DNA of 64,000 nt from Magnetofaba australis IT-1 (GTDB lineage Bacteria; Pseudomonadota; Magnetococcia; Magnetococcales; Magnetococcaceae), in assembly GCF_002109495.1 (NCBI RefSeq), contig NZ_LVJN01000019.1, positions 372,001 to 436,000 of the forward strand. The letters are read 5' to 3'. The notes below the pieces were generated by a model that worked only from the letters and a program-made list of their open reading frames with translations, did not search any database and was not told where the DNA came from. The position numbers were made by a program, and so were the translations under genes. Position 1 is the stretch's first letter. Each line of letters starts with the position of its first letter. Of the stretch, positions 8,727-20,295 are shown in pieces.

Positions 8727-9854
8727 TTAGATAAAGTTAACATGAGGCGGCTTGCGCCCGACGGCGCTGCGGTGTGCCGGGGCCGCCTCCAATTGAGTTA
8801 AATAGCGATTCACCGCATCCATACGGCAGTTGCTGCGGCAGGCGCTGATATCCAGCCCGTGACGCACGAATTCAAACCCGGCGCGGCGCCCTTCTCCCTC
8901 CCAGATCTGCTGGAAATCCATCTCATTGATATTGCCGTACTCAAAGCGTTTGTCCAGCAGGAAGGCGCTGCACCCGGAGACGGTTCCGTTGGACATGATA
9001 TAGGCCCACAGAAACGGTGTGGCGCGGCACATGTCATAGCGCTCGGCGGACTGATACTTCTCCATGGTTTGACGCCGGAACACCACCTGGAAGCTATCGC
9101 TGTTCAGCGCGGCCAGTTCGGCGTCCAACGAGAGGTAGTCCTCGTAGGTCAGATCTTCATACTGACGCGTTTCGCTGAACAGATGCTGGGAGTAGGGTTT
9201 GACCACCAGGTAGTCCAGCCCGACTTGATCGCGGCAGATCTTGGCCAGTTGCGCCACTTCATGGGCGTTGTCGGGCAGCAGCAGACACTGTGCGCCCAGC
9301 GTGACGCCCAGATTGCCGCGTTTGCGCGCCTCGGTCAGACGTTGCAGATTGGCCAAGGCGATATCGAAGTCCTCGGCTTTGGTTTGATGGATTTTGGCGT
9401 AGTTGTCGGCGGAGCCTGCATTGATGGAGGCTTTGATCCAACAGATCAGCGGCAGCGCTTCGTCGACGAATCCCGGCGGCAGCACGGTGGCGTTGGTGGT
9501 GAGGGCCGAATCGATGCCCGCCGCGTGGGTGTTGCCGATGATGCGCGCCATCTGCTTGTGCAGCAGCGGCTCGCCCTCGCCGGCGTACATGATGCTCTTG
9601 ACCCCCAGACGCCCCATCTCCGCCAGCCGTTTGCTCATCACCTCTGCGTCCAGGCGATTATGGGAGGGGTAGCCGATGTAGTCCACTGCACAGAAGCCGC
9701 AGCGATGGTTGCACGCGCCAACCGGCGACACCTCCATATAGATGGGATAGACCGATTTGGCCAGCTCCCAGTCGTCGCCCGCCGCCATCAGCTGCGCCAC
9801 CCGCTCGGGGTGGTGCATCAGCTTGTGGCTGTCTATGCCGAACTTATCGCTCAT
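8727..9854 (-). CDS. Radical SAM protein with C-terminal SPASM-like cysteines
   Basis: The protein has 375 residues. The radical SAM cluster motif CNHRCGFC is near residue 48, followed by a GEGEPLL segment for SAM binding. The C-terminal part contains further cysteines (SGCSAFL, then CRSNC), consistent with an auxiliary iron-sulfur cluster of SPASM type. It is the first gene of the sugar cluster and lies 40 bases before the epimerase gene. Radical SAM enzymes in such clusters can epimerise, dehydrate or oxidise sugars. The reaction here is unknown. Confidence 0.9.
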   Translation of the reverse strand: MSDKFGIDSHKLMHHPERVAQLMAAGDDWELAKSVYPIYMEVSPVGACNHRCGFCAVDYIGYPSHNRLDAEVMSKRLAEMGRLGVKSIMYAGEGEPLLHKQMARIIGNTHAAGIDSALTTNATVLPPGFVDEALPLICWIKASINAGSADNYAKIHQTKAEDFDIALANLQRLTEARKRGNLGVTLGAQCLLLPDNAHEVAQLAKICRDQVGLDYLVVKPYSQHLFSETRQYEDLTYEDYLSLDAELAALNSDSFQVVFRRQTMEKYQSAERYDMCRATPFLWAYIMSNGTVSGCSAFLLDKRFEYGNINEMDFQQIWEGEGRRAGFEFVRHGLDISACRSNCRMDAVNRYLTQLEAAPAHRSAVGRKPPHVNFI

Positions 9855-10060
9855 TGTCCCCGTTGGCTCCCGCTGGCGCGGCGCGGGGTGAAGCGCCGCT
9901 GCGTCGGCGTCGGTCTGCGCCGACGTCTCATTATGTTGAATCCGTTGAGCAACCTCTTGAGCAAGCGCGGCGCCAGTGCCGGTTATTCAGTTAACTCAAT
10001 GGTTTGAGCGTGTGCGCCAGGCATCCGTCAGCGACCGGGCGGCAGCGTTTGCCGCATCGA

Positions 10061-11446
<1,386 letters not shown>

Positions 11447-11644
11447 TCAATTTGCTCTGCAGGTCAGCGGCTCCGCAGGTTCGTGACGGGAGCCATATCG
11501 ATTGGCGGCATGCGGGCGGGCGCGCGGAATCCTGCGGCGCCTGCGCATCGTTCATTCTGATCGCGACATTCTAACGGCGCGCGCCCGGCGCTTCAATGTG
11601 GCGCGAGGCGTGGCGAGGAATTTCCCGTCATTGTCTAACTCCCT

Positions 11645-12280
11645 TCATCCGGGTACGCCCAGAAGGGCGCAGGAGACTTCGCGTTGGGCCATCAATGCGG
11701 CGGCCTCCGCCATGGAGCCGACGTCCAGCTTGCGCAGCGCCGCCGTTTTCTGTTTTTCCACCGTGCGTGGACTGACGCCCAGGCGTTCAGCGATCTGGCG
11801 CGCTGAGAGGCCGCCGACGGACATCTGCAGCGCTTCGCGCTCACGCGCCCCCATGGCGCGCAGCGCACGTCGGGTTTGTTGTGTGCGCAAAAGGTGGGCC
11901 TGGCGTGGTTCATCCCAAGCCAGGGCGCGGCTGGTCAGCTCCAGCAGTTTGACCTGATTGATCGGTTTTTTGATGAACGCAAAGGCGTTGGCTTCCAGGA
12001 TCTCCTGCAAAGTTTCGGTTTCGACCCGGTGTGACATGAAAATGACCGGGTGCAGGATTTCGCGGCTGCGCAGGGCGCTGAGTAGGCGTAAAGGGGCCCA
12101 GTCAGGGAACAGCATGTCCGCTAGAATGACGGCTGGGGAGCCTGTGGGTTCGCAGGCGAACAATGTCTGGATGGTGCTGTGAGGGGTTGGCGTGATGCCG
12201 CTGGGCTCGAGCATGCGGTTGTAGAGCGTGGTGGAGAGGGGGTCGCTGTTTAACACGTGCAGCTGGCCAAGAGTACGCAT
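11645..12280 (-). CDS. Response regulator, REC-LuxR (FixJ/NarL type)
   Basis: This 211-residue protein has an N-terminal receiver domain with the phosphorylatable Asp in VILADMLFPDW, the Ser of IFMSHR and the Lys of FIKKPI. A C-terminal LuxR helix-turn-helix reads GLSARQIAERLGVSPRTVEK. It is transcribed away from the CheB-CheR gene with a 192-bp shared upstream region. It is the only DNA-binding regulator in the signalling block, so it is the best candidate for the transcriptional output of the neighbouring kinases. Confidence 0.92.
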   Translation of the reverse strand: MRTLGQLHVLNSDPLSTTLYNRMLEPSGITPTPHSTIQTLFACEPTGSPAVILADMLFPDWAPLRLLSALRSREILHPVIFMSHRVETETLQEILEANAFAFIKKPINQVKLLELTSRALAWDEPRQAHLLRTQQTRRALRAMGAREREALQMSVGGLSARQIAERLGVSPRTVEKQKTAALRKLDVGSMAEAAALMAQREVSCALLGVPG

Positions 12281-12472
12281 ATTTACCTATCCATTATACG
12301 CATTTTTACCTATTCAAAATGAAATTATGCAGAAATCCGCTTTGAGGCTCAAGGCGCGCAGCGTATCTTTGTTGCGCCGCCAATTGTCGCGCGCCCCTTC
12401 TTGATTGCTGTGCGCAAGGCGGTTTTGGCGTGAGCGCCACATTCTCCCATTTAATTTACAGGCCTGTCTTAG

Positions 12473-15400
12473 ATGAACGACTCCGCACAACCCACCAACG
12501 ATGCGAAAGCGCGCTTGGCGCCCACTATCGCCAACCCGCCAACACATGTGGTGGGCATCGGCGCTTCCGCAGGCGGTTTGGAGGCGATCCAGTCGTTTTT
12601 CCAAAAGATGCCCGCCACCAGCGGCGCAGCCTTTGTGGTGGTGCAGCACCTGTCGCCCGACTACAAAAGCTTGATGGTGGAGCTGCTCTCCAAGCAGACG
12701 CAGATGCCGGTCAAGCGCATCACTGACGGCATCCCGGTGGAGGCCGATACGGTCTATCTCATTCCGCCCAAAAAGAACGTCAAGATCTTCCATGGCCGCT
12801 TGGTTCTGACTGACCAGGACCATAACGCCTTGGGCATCAACCTGCCCATCGACATCTTCTTCACCTCCCTGGCTGAGGATCAAGGCGATAAAGGGGTGGC
12901 GGTGATCCTCTCCGGCGCGGGCAGCGACGGCACCCGCGGCATCAAAAGCATCAAGGAGAAGGGCGGCATGGTGATGGCGCAGGCCGAGGCCAGCGCCAAG
13001 TTCGACAGTATGCCAAAGAGCGCCATCTCCACGCATCTGCCGGACTTTGTTCTGCCCCCCGAAGAGATGCCCGAGCAGTTGATGGCGTTTCTCAAACACC
13101 CCTACGCCACCCGCGAAGGCATCGCGCGCAAACTGGCCGAGAAGGGCACCGGCCTGACCCGCATCTATTCATTGTTGCGTGATAACAGCGGCATCGACTT
13201 CACCTTCTACAAAACCTCCACCGTCATGCGCCGCATCGAGCGCCGCATGACCATCAACCGCTATGAGGATCTGGATGAGTATGTGCGGTTTTTGGAGAGT
13301 TCGCCGCGCGAACAGACGGTGCTATTCCGGGAGTTGCTCATTGGCGTCACCAGCTTCTTTCGCGACGCCGAAGCGTTTCAGTTGTTGCGTGAGAAATATA
13401 TCCCCGAGCTGATTCGCAACAATAGCGGCAAGCAGTTGCGGGTGTGGGTGGCCAGTTGCTCCACTGGCGAGGAGGCCTACTCCCTGGCGATTCTGTTCAT
13501 GGAGGCGATTCAGAACAACGACGTGGCGGTGGATGTGAAGATCTTCGCCACCGATGTGGATCAGGACGCCATCTTCCACGCCAGTCAGGGCGCCTATCCC
13601 AAGAGCATCGTCGCCGACGTGCCCCCGGCGCTGCTCAACAAGTACTTTCTGCACAAGGGCGACAACTACCATATCAGCCGCCAGATTCGCGAGATGGTGG
13701 TGTTCGCCCAGCACAATCTGATCAAGGATCCGCCGTTCACCAACATCAATTTCGTCTCCTGCCGCAACCTGCTGATCTACTTCCAGCCGGTGTTACAGCA
13801 GCGGGTGCTTGAAGGGTTTAACTTCTCCCTCACCACCGATGGCCTGCTGTTTTTGGGCACCAGTGAAACCCCGGGCGAGATGGAGAGCTACTTCACCTCG
13901 CTGCATCCCAAGTGGAAGATCTACCGCTGTAAAGGCAAGCGTCGGGTGGTGGGCGAAAGCCACGTGGTGGGCAAGTACGAGCACAAATCCTGGGGCGGCG
14001 TTGGCGGATTGGGGCGGCCTGATACGACCAGTCCAGCAAAAATGCTGGAAGAGGAGCGGGTGCTGGCGCGCTTTGTGGAAACTGTCTCCGGCGCCTACTT
14101 GCCGTTTGCTCTGGTGGTCAACGAGCAGATGCAACTCCTCCAGGTTCTGGGCGAATCCCGCGACTACATGCGCATTCCGTTTGGTTCGCCCATTACCGAT
14201 ATCTCCAAACTCATGGTGGAGGATCTCTACATCCCGGTCTCCACCGGCGTGGCCAAGGTGTTCCGCAGCGGCGAGGAGGTCTCCTTCAGCAATATCCGCA
14301 TGCAGGACCCCGACGCCCATTCGCCGCGCTATGTGAACGTGCGCATCATGCCTCTCAAGGGGCGCAAGAACCAACCGCCTTTGGCGGCGCTGTTCATTCA
14401 AGAGCAGAGTAATGAAGGAGCGGGCGTCAAGAGCGGCGAATCCTACGATTTCAATCAGGAGACGCTGCAGCGCATCAATGATTTGGAGCATGAGCTGCAA
14501 CTGACGCGGGAGAACCTGCAAGCCACCATTGAAGAGCTGGAGACCTCCAACGAGGAGTTGCAGGCCACCAACGAGGAGCTGTTGGCCAGTAACGAAGAGC
14601 TGCAATCCACCAACGAGGAGCTGCAGTCGGTTAACGAAGAGCTGTACACCGTCAACGCTGAGTTGCAGAACAAGATCCTGGAGTTGACCGAGGTTAACAA
14701 CGACCTGGACAACCTGATGAACAGCACCCAGGTGATTTCACTGTTCCTCGACGACAATCTGGATGTGCGCCGCTTCACCACCAGCGCGGCGCAGCTGTTC
14801 AACATTCTCGATTCCGACATCGGGCGCCCTCTGGCGCATCTGTCGCACAATCTGCGGGATGTGGACCTGATTCCGCTCATTGGGCGGGTCAATCGCACCC
14901 ACAAGAGCGAGGAGCGGGTGGTGCGGTCAGTGGGCGGCGATTTCTATCAATTGCGCGTTTTGCCTTACCGCATCGCCCCCGACGCCTACCAGGGGGTGGT
15001 GGTGGTCTTTGTCAACATCAACACCTTGCAACACGCGCAACAGGAGCTGAACCGGGTCTCCCTGACTGAAGGGCTGATTCGCCATACCGCCCAGATCGGC
15101 AGTTGGGAGTGGGATATCGCCAGCGGCCGTATGATCTGGTCGGAGAACGTGGCGGAGATGTTTGGTCTCCAGAGCAGCGCCGATCTGGAGGGGGATTTCG
15201 ATGCGTTCTTGAAGATTCTTCATTCCGATGATCGCGTGTTTGTCAGCGAAATGGCGGATAAAGCCGTTACTGAACACGGCGTGTTTGATATCGACCACCG
15301 CATCATGACTCCCGATGAGGCGGTGCGCTGGATGGCGCTGACCGGCAAGGTGATCTATGACGAGCATGGCCGACCGCAACGCATGGTGGGCATTATCCGC

Positions 15401-15835
15401 GATATCTCCGCCAGTAAAGAGCTCGAAGAGCAGGTGCAGGAGAAAAACGCGCTGCTGGCCAGCATCTACCGCACCGCGCCTATCGGTATCGGCATGGTCA
15501 GTGAGCGCAATCTGCTGTGGGTCAATCCGCAGGTTTGCCGCATCAGCGGCTATGAACAGAGCGAATTGGTGGGACAGGATGCGCGCATGCTCTATCCGTC
15601 TGATGAAGAGTATGAGTTTGTTGGGAAAGAGAAATATCGGCAGGTTCTCGTGAATGGGACAGGCACGGTGAAAAGCCGCTGGCTGCGCAAGGATGGCGAC
15701 GTGGTCGATATCCTGATGAGTTCGTCGCCGGTGGATAAACGCAATCTGGACAAAGGCGTGACCTTCATGGTGCTGGATTTGACCAATCTGAGCGAATTTC
15801 CCGAACTGGCGATGCAGGATCGTTTCAATGAGTGA
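12473..15835 (+). CDS. CheB-CheR-PAS fusion signalling protein
   Basis: The protein has 1120 residues. A CheB methylesterase domain comes first, with the catalytic Ser in GIGASAGG, His in VVQHLS and Asp in LSGAGSDGTRG. A CheR methyltransferase domain follows (RELLIGVTSFFRD, VASCSTGEEAYSLA, SCRNLLIYF). A heptad coiled coil of repeated NEELQ-type units (about residues 656-749) links to three PAS domains (about 760, 863 and 993 onward). There is no receiver domain and no kinase in this chain. Its last 8 bases overlap the next kinase gene, so the two are probably one functional unit; related proteins elsewhere often carry the kinase in the same chain. Confidence 0.94.
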   Translation: MNDSAQPTNDAKARLAPTIANPPTHVVGIGASAGGLEAIQSFFQKMPATSGAAFVVVQHLSPDYKSLMVELLSKQTQMPVKRITDGIPVEADTVYLIPPKKNVKIFHGRLVLTDQDHNALGINLPIDIFFTSLAEDQGDKGVAVILSGAGSDGTRGIKSIKEKGGMVMAQAEASAKFDSMPKSAISTHLPDFVLPPEEMPEQLMAFLKHPYATREGIARKLAEKGTGLTRIYSLLRDNSGIDFTFYKTSTVMRRIERRMTINRYEDLDEYVRFLESSPREQTVLFRELLIGVTSFFRDAEAFQLLREKYIPELIRNNSGKQLRVWVASCSTGEEAYSLAILFMEAIQNNDVAVDVKIFATDVDQDAIFHASQGAYPKSIVADVPPALLNKYFLHKGDNYHISRQIREMVVFAQHNLIKDPPFTNINFVSCRNLLIYFQPVLQQRVLEGFNFSLTTDGLLFLGTSETPGEMESYFTSLHPKWKIYRCKGKRRVVGESHVVGKYEHKSWGGVGGLGRPDTTSPAKMLEEERVLARFVETVSGAYLPFALVVNEQMQLLQVLGESRDYMRIPFGSPITDISKLMVEDLYIPVSTGVAKVFRSGEEVSFSNIRMQDPDAHSPRYVNVRIMPLKGRKNQPPLAALFIQEQSNEGAGVKSGESYDFNQETLQRINDLEHELQLTRENLQATIEELETSNEELQATNEELLASNEELQSTNEELQSVNEELYTVNAELQNKILELTEVNNDLDNLMNSTQVISLFLDDNLDVRRFTTSAAQLFNILDSDIGRPLAHLSHNLRDVDLIPLIGRVNRTHKSEERVVRSVGGDFYQLRVLPYRIAPDAYQGVVVVFVNINTLQHAQQELNRVSLTEGLIRHTAQIGSWEWDIASGRMIWSENVAEMFGLQSSADLEGDFDAFLKILHSDDRVFVSEMADKAVTEHGVFDIDHRIMTPDEAVRWMALTGKVIYDEHGRPQRMVGIIRDISASKELEEQVQEKNALLASIYRTAPIGIGMVSERNLLWVNPQVCRISGYEQSELVGQDARMLYPSDEEYEFVGKEKYRQVLVNGTGTVKSRWLRKDGDVVDILMSSSPVDKRNLDKGVTFMVLDLTNLSEFPELAMQDRFNE

Positions 15836-17516
15836 CCATATGGACAAGGAGGCCTATCTGTCGCGTTTGAAGCGTCGTGCGGAGATCGCGCTGGAACAAA
15901 AAGATGTCGAACTGCACGATCTGGAGATCCACGATCTGCGCGCCCTGGCGCATGATCTGCGCGTCTACCAGATTGAGCTGGAGATGCAGAATGAGGAGCT
16001 GCGCGAGTCGCAGCTGCATCTGGAGCAGTCGCGCCGCAACGCCGAGGATCTGCGCGACTGCTTTTCGCGTCTGTTCCATGAAGCGCCCACCGGCTATCTG
16101 GTGATGGACCGCGTGGGCATGATCCAGATGTGCAACCAGACCATCGCCGACATGCTCAATGTGGAGGTGCGCGCGCTGGTGGGGTCGCCGGCGCAGCGCT
16201 GGGTGGATTCCCGCGATCGTCAGGAGTTTCTCAGCCGCTATAATGGGTTTTATCAAAACCCTCAGGACAAGAGTTTGATGTTGCGCCTGATACCCCTGGA
16301 TGGGGAGCCGTTTCATGCGCGGCTGGAAGGGCGGCGCTCGCGTTGGCGCCCCTCAGCATTTGGCGCGTGCAAGGCGGATTCCGACCACCTGCTGATTCTG
16401 GTGCACGATATCTCTGAACTGGTGAGCATGCGCGAAGCGATGCGCCAGGCCAAGGAGGAGGCCGAAGAGGCGACCCGGGTGAAGGATAAATTCATCGCCC
16501 TGGTGGCGCATGATCTGCGCAGCCCGTTAAGCTCCATCGTCGGTTTGCTGGACTATCTGCTCAATGAGACGGACCATCGCTTTGATGCAGAGCAGTCACA
16601 GTTGGTGGCCACGGCGCGCTCCAGCGGCGAAGGATTGATTCGCCTGAGTGAAGAGATTCTGAATATCAGCCGGTTAAGCACCGGCGCCATCACCCTCAAT
16701 CAGGAGTTCGTCGACGCCCATATGTTGGTGGAGGAGTGCCTGCCGAGGTTGGATTTTCTGCGGCGCCAAAAGAGCCTGCGCATCGACAATCTGGTTGCGG
16801 CGGGCATGCGGCTGTATGTGGATCCGGTTCTGTATAGTGAAGTGCTGCAAAACATCCTCTCCAACGCCATCAAATTTAGCCATCCTGGGGGGGGGATCAG
16901 CATTGAAGGCGCGCCGGACGAAGCGGCCAGTCTGATGATCCGGGATAGCGGCGTGGGCATGGCGCCGGAGGTTCAGGCCCACCTGTTTGACCCGGGGGTG
17001 AAAACCAGCGAGCTGGGAACCGCCGGCGAGCGGGGAGCAGGGTTTGCGTTGCCGTTCTGCGCCAAGATAATCGAAAGCCATGGCGGGCGCATCCATACCT
17101 GGTCTCAGGAGGGTGTTGGCAGCTGTTTCACCCTCTCTTTGCCCATTGTTGAGCCGCGCATTCTGTTGGTGGACGATGATGAAAGCTCCCTGGAGTTGAT
17201 GCGTCATGCGCTTGCTCCGATCAATGGGATTCAACTCTCCTACGCCAACAATGGCCAGGACGCCATGGTGCTGATTCGGGAGCAGGCGCCGGATCTGGTG
17301 CTGTGTGATCTCTACATGCCGGTGATGGATGGTTTCCATCTGCTGCGCCGCATGCGTGAGGAGGCGTGTTTGCAGCGCACCCCCATGATTATGGTGACGT
17401 GCGATAAGACGGTGGCCACACAGGAGCGATTGCTGCGTCTGGGCGCATTCGACGTGATGACCAAGCCGGTGAGTTCGGAGGCGCTGATTCCTCGGGTGCG
17501 TCGGATTATCTGGTAG
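15828..17516 (+). CDS. PAS hybrid histidine kinase with C-terminal receiver
   Basis: The 562-residue soluble protein opens with a coiled coil (MDKEAYLSRLKRRAEIALEQ) and has a PAS domain near 60-180. The HisKA domain has the phospho-acceptor His in VAHDLRSPLSS (about residue 228), and the ATPase domain has an N-box (ILSNAIKF). A receiver domain from about 443 has LVDDDES, Asp in LCDLYMPVMDG and Lys in TKPV. It overlaps the CheB-CheR-PAS gene by 8 bases and should be co-translated. Its 3' end overlaps the next, convergent kinase gene by 11 bases. Confidence 0.93.
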   Translation: MSDHMDKEAYLSRLKRRAEIALEQKDVELHDLEIHDLRALAHDLRVYQIELEMQNEELRESQLHLEQSRRNAEDLRDCFSRLFHEAPTGYLVMDRVGMIQMCNQTIADMLNVEVRALVGSPAQRWVDSRDRQEFLSRYNGFYQNPQDKSLMLRLIPLDGEPFHARLEGRRSRWRPSAFGACKADSDHLLILVHDISELVSMREAMRQAKEEAEEATRVKDKFIALVAHDLRSPLSSIVGLLDYLLNETDHRFDAEQSQLVATARSSGEGLIRLSEEILNISRLSTGAITLNQEFVDAHMLVEECLPRLDFLRRQKSLRIDNLVAAGMRLYVDPVLYSEVLQNILSNAIKFSHPGGGISIEGAPDEAASLMIRDSGVGMAPEVQAHLFDPGVKTSELGTAGERGAGFALPFCAKIIESHGGRIHTWSQEGVGSCFTLSLPIVEPRILLVDDDESSLELMRHALAPINGIQLSYANNGQDAMVLIREQAPDLVLCDLYMPVMDGFHLLRRMREEACLQRTPMIMVTCDKTVATQERLLRLGAFDVMTKPVSSEALIPRVRRIIW

Positions 17517-20295
17517 GCGGCTGCGGCTCGCTCTCCTGGCGCCGCCAGCGCGCAATCATATCCAGTAATTGACGCTTCTTGACCGGTTTGGAGACGTGGT
17601 CATCGCAGCCAGCTTGGAGAACGCGCTGGATCTCTTCAGTCAGCGCGTAGGCGGTCAGCGCGATGATCGGCGTATGCGGCTTGTCATGGGCGTGCTCCCA
17701 ATGGCGGATTTTGCGGGTGGCGGTCATGCCGTCCATCTGCGGCATCTGCATGTCCATCAGCACCAGATCAAACGGTCCTTCGCGCTGGAACATCTCCACG
17801 GCGATACGACCATTTTCCGCAAACGCCAAAGTATGGGGCGACTGCTTGAGGAATTCACGCAGCAGCAATTGATTGTCTGCAGAGTCCTCCGCAATCAGGA
17901 TGCGCAACTGCTTGCGCGCATCCAGTTCGGGATGCTCCTGGGGCGTGGGCGCCTGCTCCGCAGTGGTTTGTGGCAGAGGCAACTGCAGAGTAAAACAACT
18001 TCCGTTGCCCACTGAACTGGAGACCTGTAATTCGCCGCCCATCAACTGCGCCAGGCGACTGGAGATGGTCAGCCCCAAACCGGTGCCGCCATAGCGCCGG
18101 GTAATGGAGGCGTCCTCTTGGGAGAAGCTTTCGAAGATCTGGCTCTGCCGCTGCGGGGAGATGCCGATGCCGGTGTCCTCGACGGCCAGAGAGACCCAAC
18201 CAGCGCGCAGCAGTTTGGCGCTTAAGGTAATGGAGCCGACTTCAGTGAATTTGAGCGCATTGCTGAGCAAATTGAAGAGAATTTGCCGCACCCGCAGCGG
18301 GTCGCCTTTGACCCACTGCGGCAGATGTGTATCCACGCTGTGGGTGAAGCTGAGCTTTTTGGCCTGGATCTGCGGGGCAAAGATCTCCATGGCGTGAGAT
18401 AACAGCGCAGGCAGGTCAAATGGCGTACTCTCCACCTGGGCTTTGCCCGCCTCGATTTTGGACAGATCCAGAATATCATTGATGATGGAGAGCAGCGTTT
18501 CGCCCGCATTATGCGCTACGTCCACAAAGCGTTGCGCATTGGGATCCAGATCCCGCTCCGCCAGCAGTTCGGTCATGCCCAGAATAGCGTTCATGGGGGT
18601 GCGAATCTCATGGCTCATATTGGCCAGGAACTCGCTTTTGGCCTGACTCGCCTGTTCCGCTTGGGCTTTGGCTTCGCGCAGCGCCTGTTCGGCGCGTTTG
18701 CTGGCGGTGATGTCCTGCATGGCGCCCGCCATCAGCAGGGGCGCGCCGTCACTGGCGCGGGCCAGCACCTTGGCGCGATTGTTGACCCAAATCCACTGCC
18801 CATGGCGATGCTTGACGCGCATTTCGGTGGCGAAAGCGGGACTCTGACCGGCAAAGTGGCGCTCGAGACGACGTTGGAAGAGAGGCAGATCATCTGGATG
18901 GATAAACCGCTCCCAGGCTTCGGGGGTGATATCTCCCAACTCAACGGAGGCGTAGCCCATCATCTGCGCCCAACGATCATTATAGGTGATCTGGCGTTCG
19001 GGAATGCGCCACTCCCAGGCGCCCGCCTGGGTCCCCTCGAGGATGTTATTCAGGCGCTGGCGCTCCTGATTGATGGCCATCTCCGTCTGTTTCTTCTCGG
19101 TGATGTCCAGCTTGACGCCAACGTAGTGGGTGATGCGCCCGGTGTCGCTGTTGGCCACAGGGCTGATGCTGGCTTGCTCCCAATAGAGGGTCCCATCCTT
19201 GCGTTTGTTGAGCAGTTCGCCGCGCCAGGTGTGGCCTGAGGAGATGCGCTTCCAGAGCTCCTGGTAGGTTGCGTCATCATTTTCGCCGGATTTGAGCAGA
19301 CGCGGGTTCTGACCCACCGCCTCGTCGCTGCTGTAACCGGTGATCTTCTCGAACATCGGATTGACGTACTGAATGACGCCTTCGGCGTCGGTGATGATGA
19401 TGGAGGCGGGGCTCTCCTCCACGGTGCGCGAGAGCAGCTGCAGGCGCTTCTCCACCTCAGCGCGCTGAGAGATGTTGCGGATAAAGGCAAACAGGAATTC
19501 CTGCCCTTGGAAAGTGATAAAGCTGAGTTGTATCTCGCTGAGGAAATTGGCTCCCAAGGGGGAGCGCAGAGCGCCTCTGAGGACCAGCGTGCGTTTGCGC
19601 CGCGTCAGACGCCATAGCTTGACCGCCAGGTTGGGCAGGAGTTGTTCGTACAGATCGAATATGGTCAGACGCAGCAGTTCATAGCGATCCATCCCCAGCT
19701 GCGCGCAGGCGGTGTCGTTGACGTCCTGGATGTGTCCCGCCGCGTCGAGCAGCAGTCCAATGTCGCCCATGTGGTCAACAATGTGGCGGGTGAGCAGCAG
19801 ACGCGCTTCGGCGGCTTGGCGGCGGGAGATCTCCGCGCGCAGTTGGGCGTTGGCCTGTCGCGTTTGCGCATGGGCGCGGTAAAGATCGAGAAAAATCCGC
19901 GTTTTGGCCAGCAGAATATGGTCGTTGATGGGTTTTTCAATGTAATCGACCGCGCCGGCCTCATAGCCTTTCAGCCGATGGCGTTCGTCATGATAGGCGG
20001 CGGTGAGAAATAGAATGGGGATCTCTTGGGTGGCGCGCACGGAACGCGCGATGGCGGCCACTTCGTAGCCATCCATGCCCGGCATATCCACATCCAGCAG
20101 AATCAGGGCGAAGTCATGCTCGGAGAGAAGCCCCAACGCTTCATTACCGGATTGCGCCTCCAGCACGGTGGCGGAGATGCGCTCCAATAGCAGCCGCAGG
20201 GCGACCAGATTGGCGGGCTGGTCGTCAACGATCAAAATCTTTGGCGGGGCGAGGGTCGCGCCCATGCCAGTGTCAGGAGTCGCTGGAGGCGTCAT
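17506..20295 (-). CDS. Hybrid histidine kinase, REC-PAS(3)-HisKA-HATPase-REC
   Basis: About 929 residues, with no membrane segment. An N-terminal receiver (KILIVDDQPANLVALRLLLE, Asp in LILLDVDMPGMDG) is followed by PAS/PAC modules, including IQYVNPMFEKITGYS. The kinase core has the H-box ANMSHEIRTPMNAILGM and GTGLGLTIS in the ATPase domain, and a second receiver has LVLMDMQMPQMDG. The frame is open to 20436, but the ATGs at 20295 and 20265 are the plausible starts; the first overlaps the upstream kinase gene by 23 bases. Two receivers around one kinase suggest a phosphorelay. Confidence 0.92.
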   Translation of the reverse strand: MTPPATPDTGMGATLAPPKILIVDDQPANLVALRLLLERISATVLEAQSGNEALGLLSEHDFALILLDVDMPGMDGYEVAAIARSVRATQEIPILFLTAAYHDERHRLKGYEAGAVDYIEKPINDHILLAKTRIFLDLYRAHAQTRQANAQLRAEISRRQAAEARLLLTRHIVDHMGDIGLLLDAAGHIQDVNDTACAQLGMDRYELLRLTIFDLYEQLLPNLAVKLWRLTRRKRTLVLRGALRSPLGANFLSEIQLSFITFQGQEFLFAFIRNISQRAEVEKRLQLLSRTVEESPASIIITDAEGVIQYVNPMFEKITGYSSDEAVGQNPRLLKSGENDDATYQELWKRISSGHTWRGELLNKRKDGTLYWEQASISPVANSDTGRITHYVGVKLDITEKKQTEMAINQERQRLNNILEGTQAGAWEWRIPERQITYNDRWAQMMGYASVELGDITPEAWERFIHPDDLPLFQRRLERHFAGQSPAFATEMRVKHRHGQWIWVNNRAKVLARASDGAPLLMAGAMQDITASKRAEQALREAKAQAEQASQAKSEFLANMSHEIRTPMNAILGMTELLAERDLDPNAQRFVDVAHNAGETLLSIINDILDLSKIEAGKAQVESTPFDLPALLSHAMEIFAPQIQAKKLSFTHSVDTHLPQWVKGDPLRVRQILFNLLSNALKFTEVGSITLSAKLLRAGWVSLAVEDTGIGISPQRQSQIFESFSQEDASITRRYGGTGLGLTISSRLAQLMGGELQVSSSVGNGSCFTLQLPLPQTTAEQAPTPQEHPELDARKQLRILIAEDSADNQLLLREFLKQSPHTLAFAENGRIAVEMFQREGPFDLVLMDMQMPQMDGMTATRKIRHWEHAHDKPHTPIIALTAYALTEEIQRVLQAGCDDHVSKPVKKRQLLDMIARWRRQESEPQPPTR

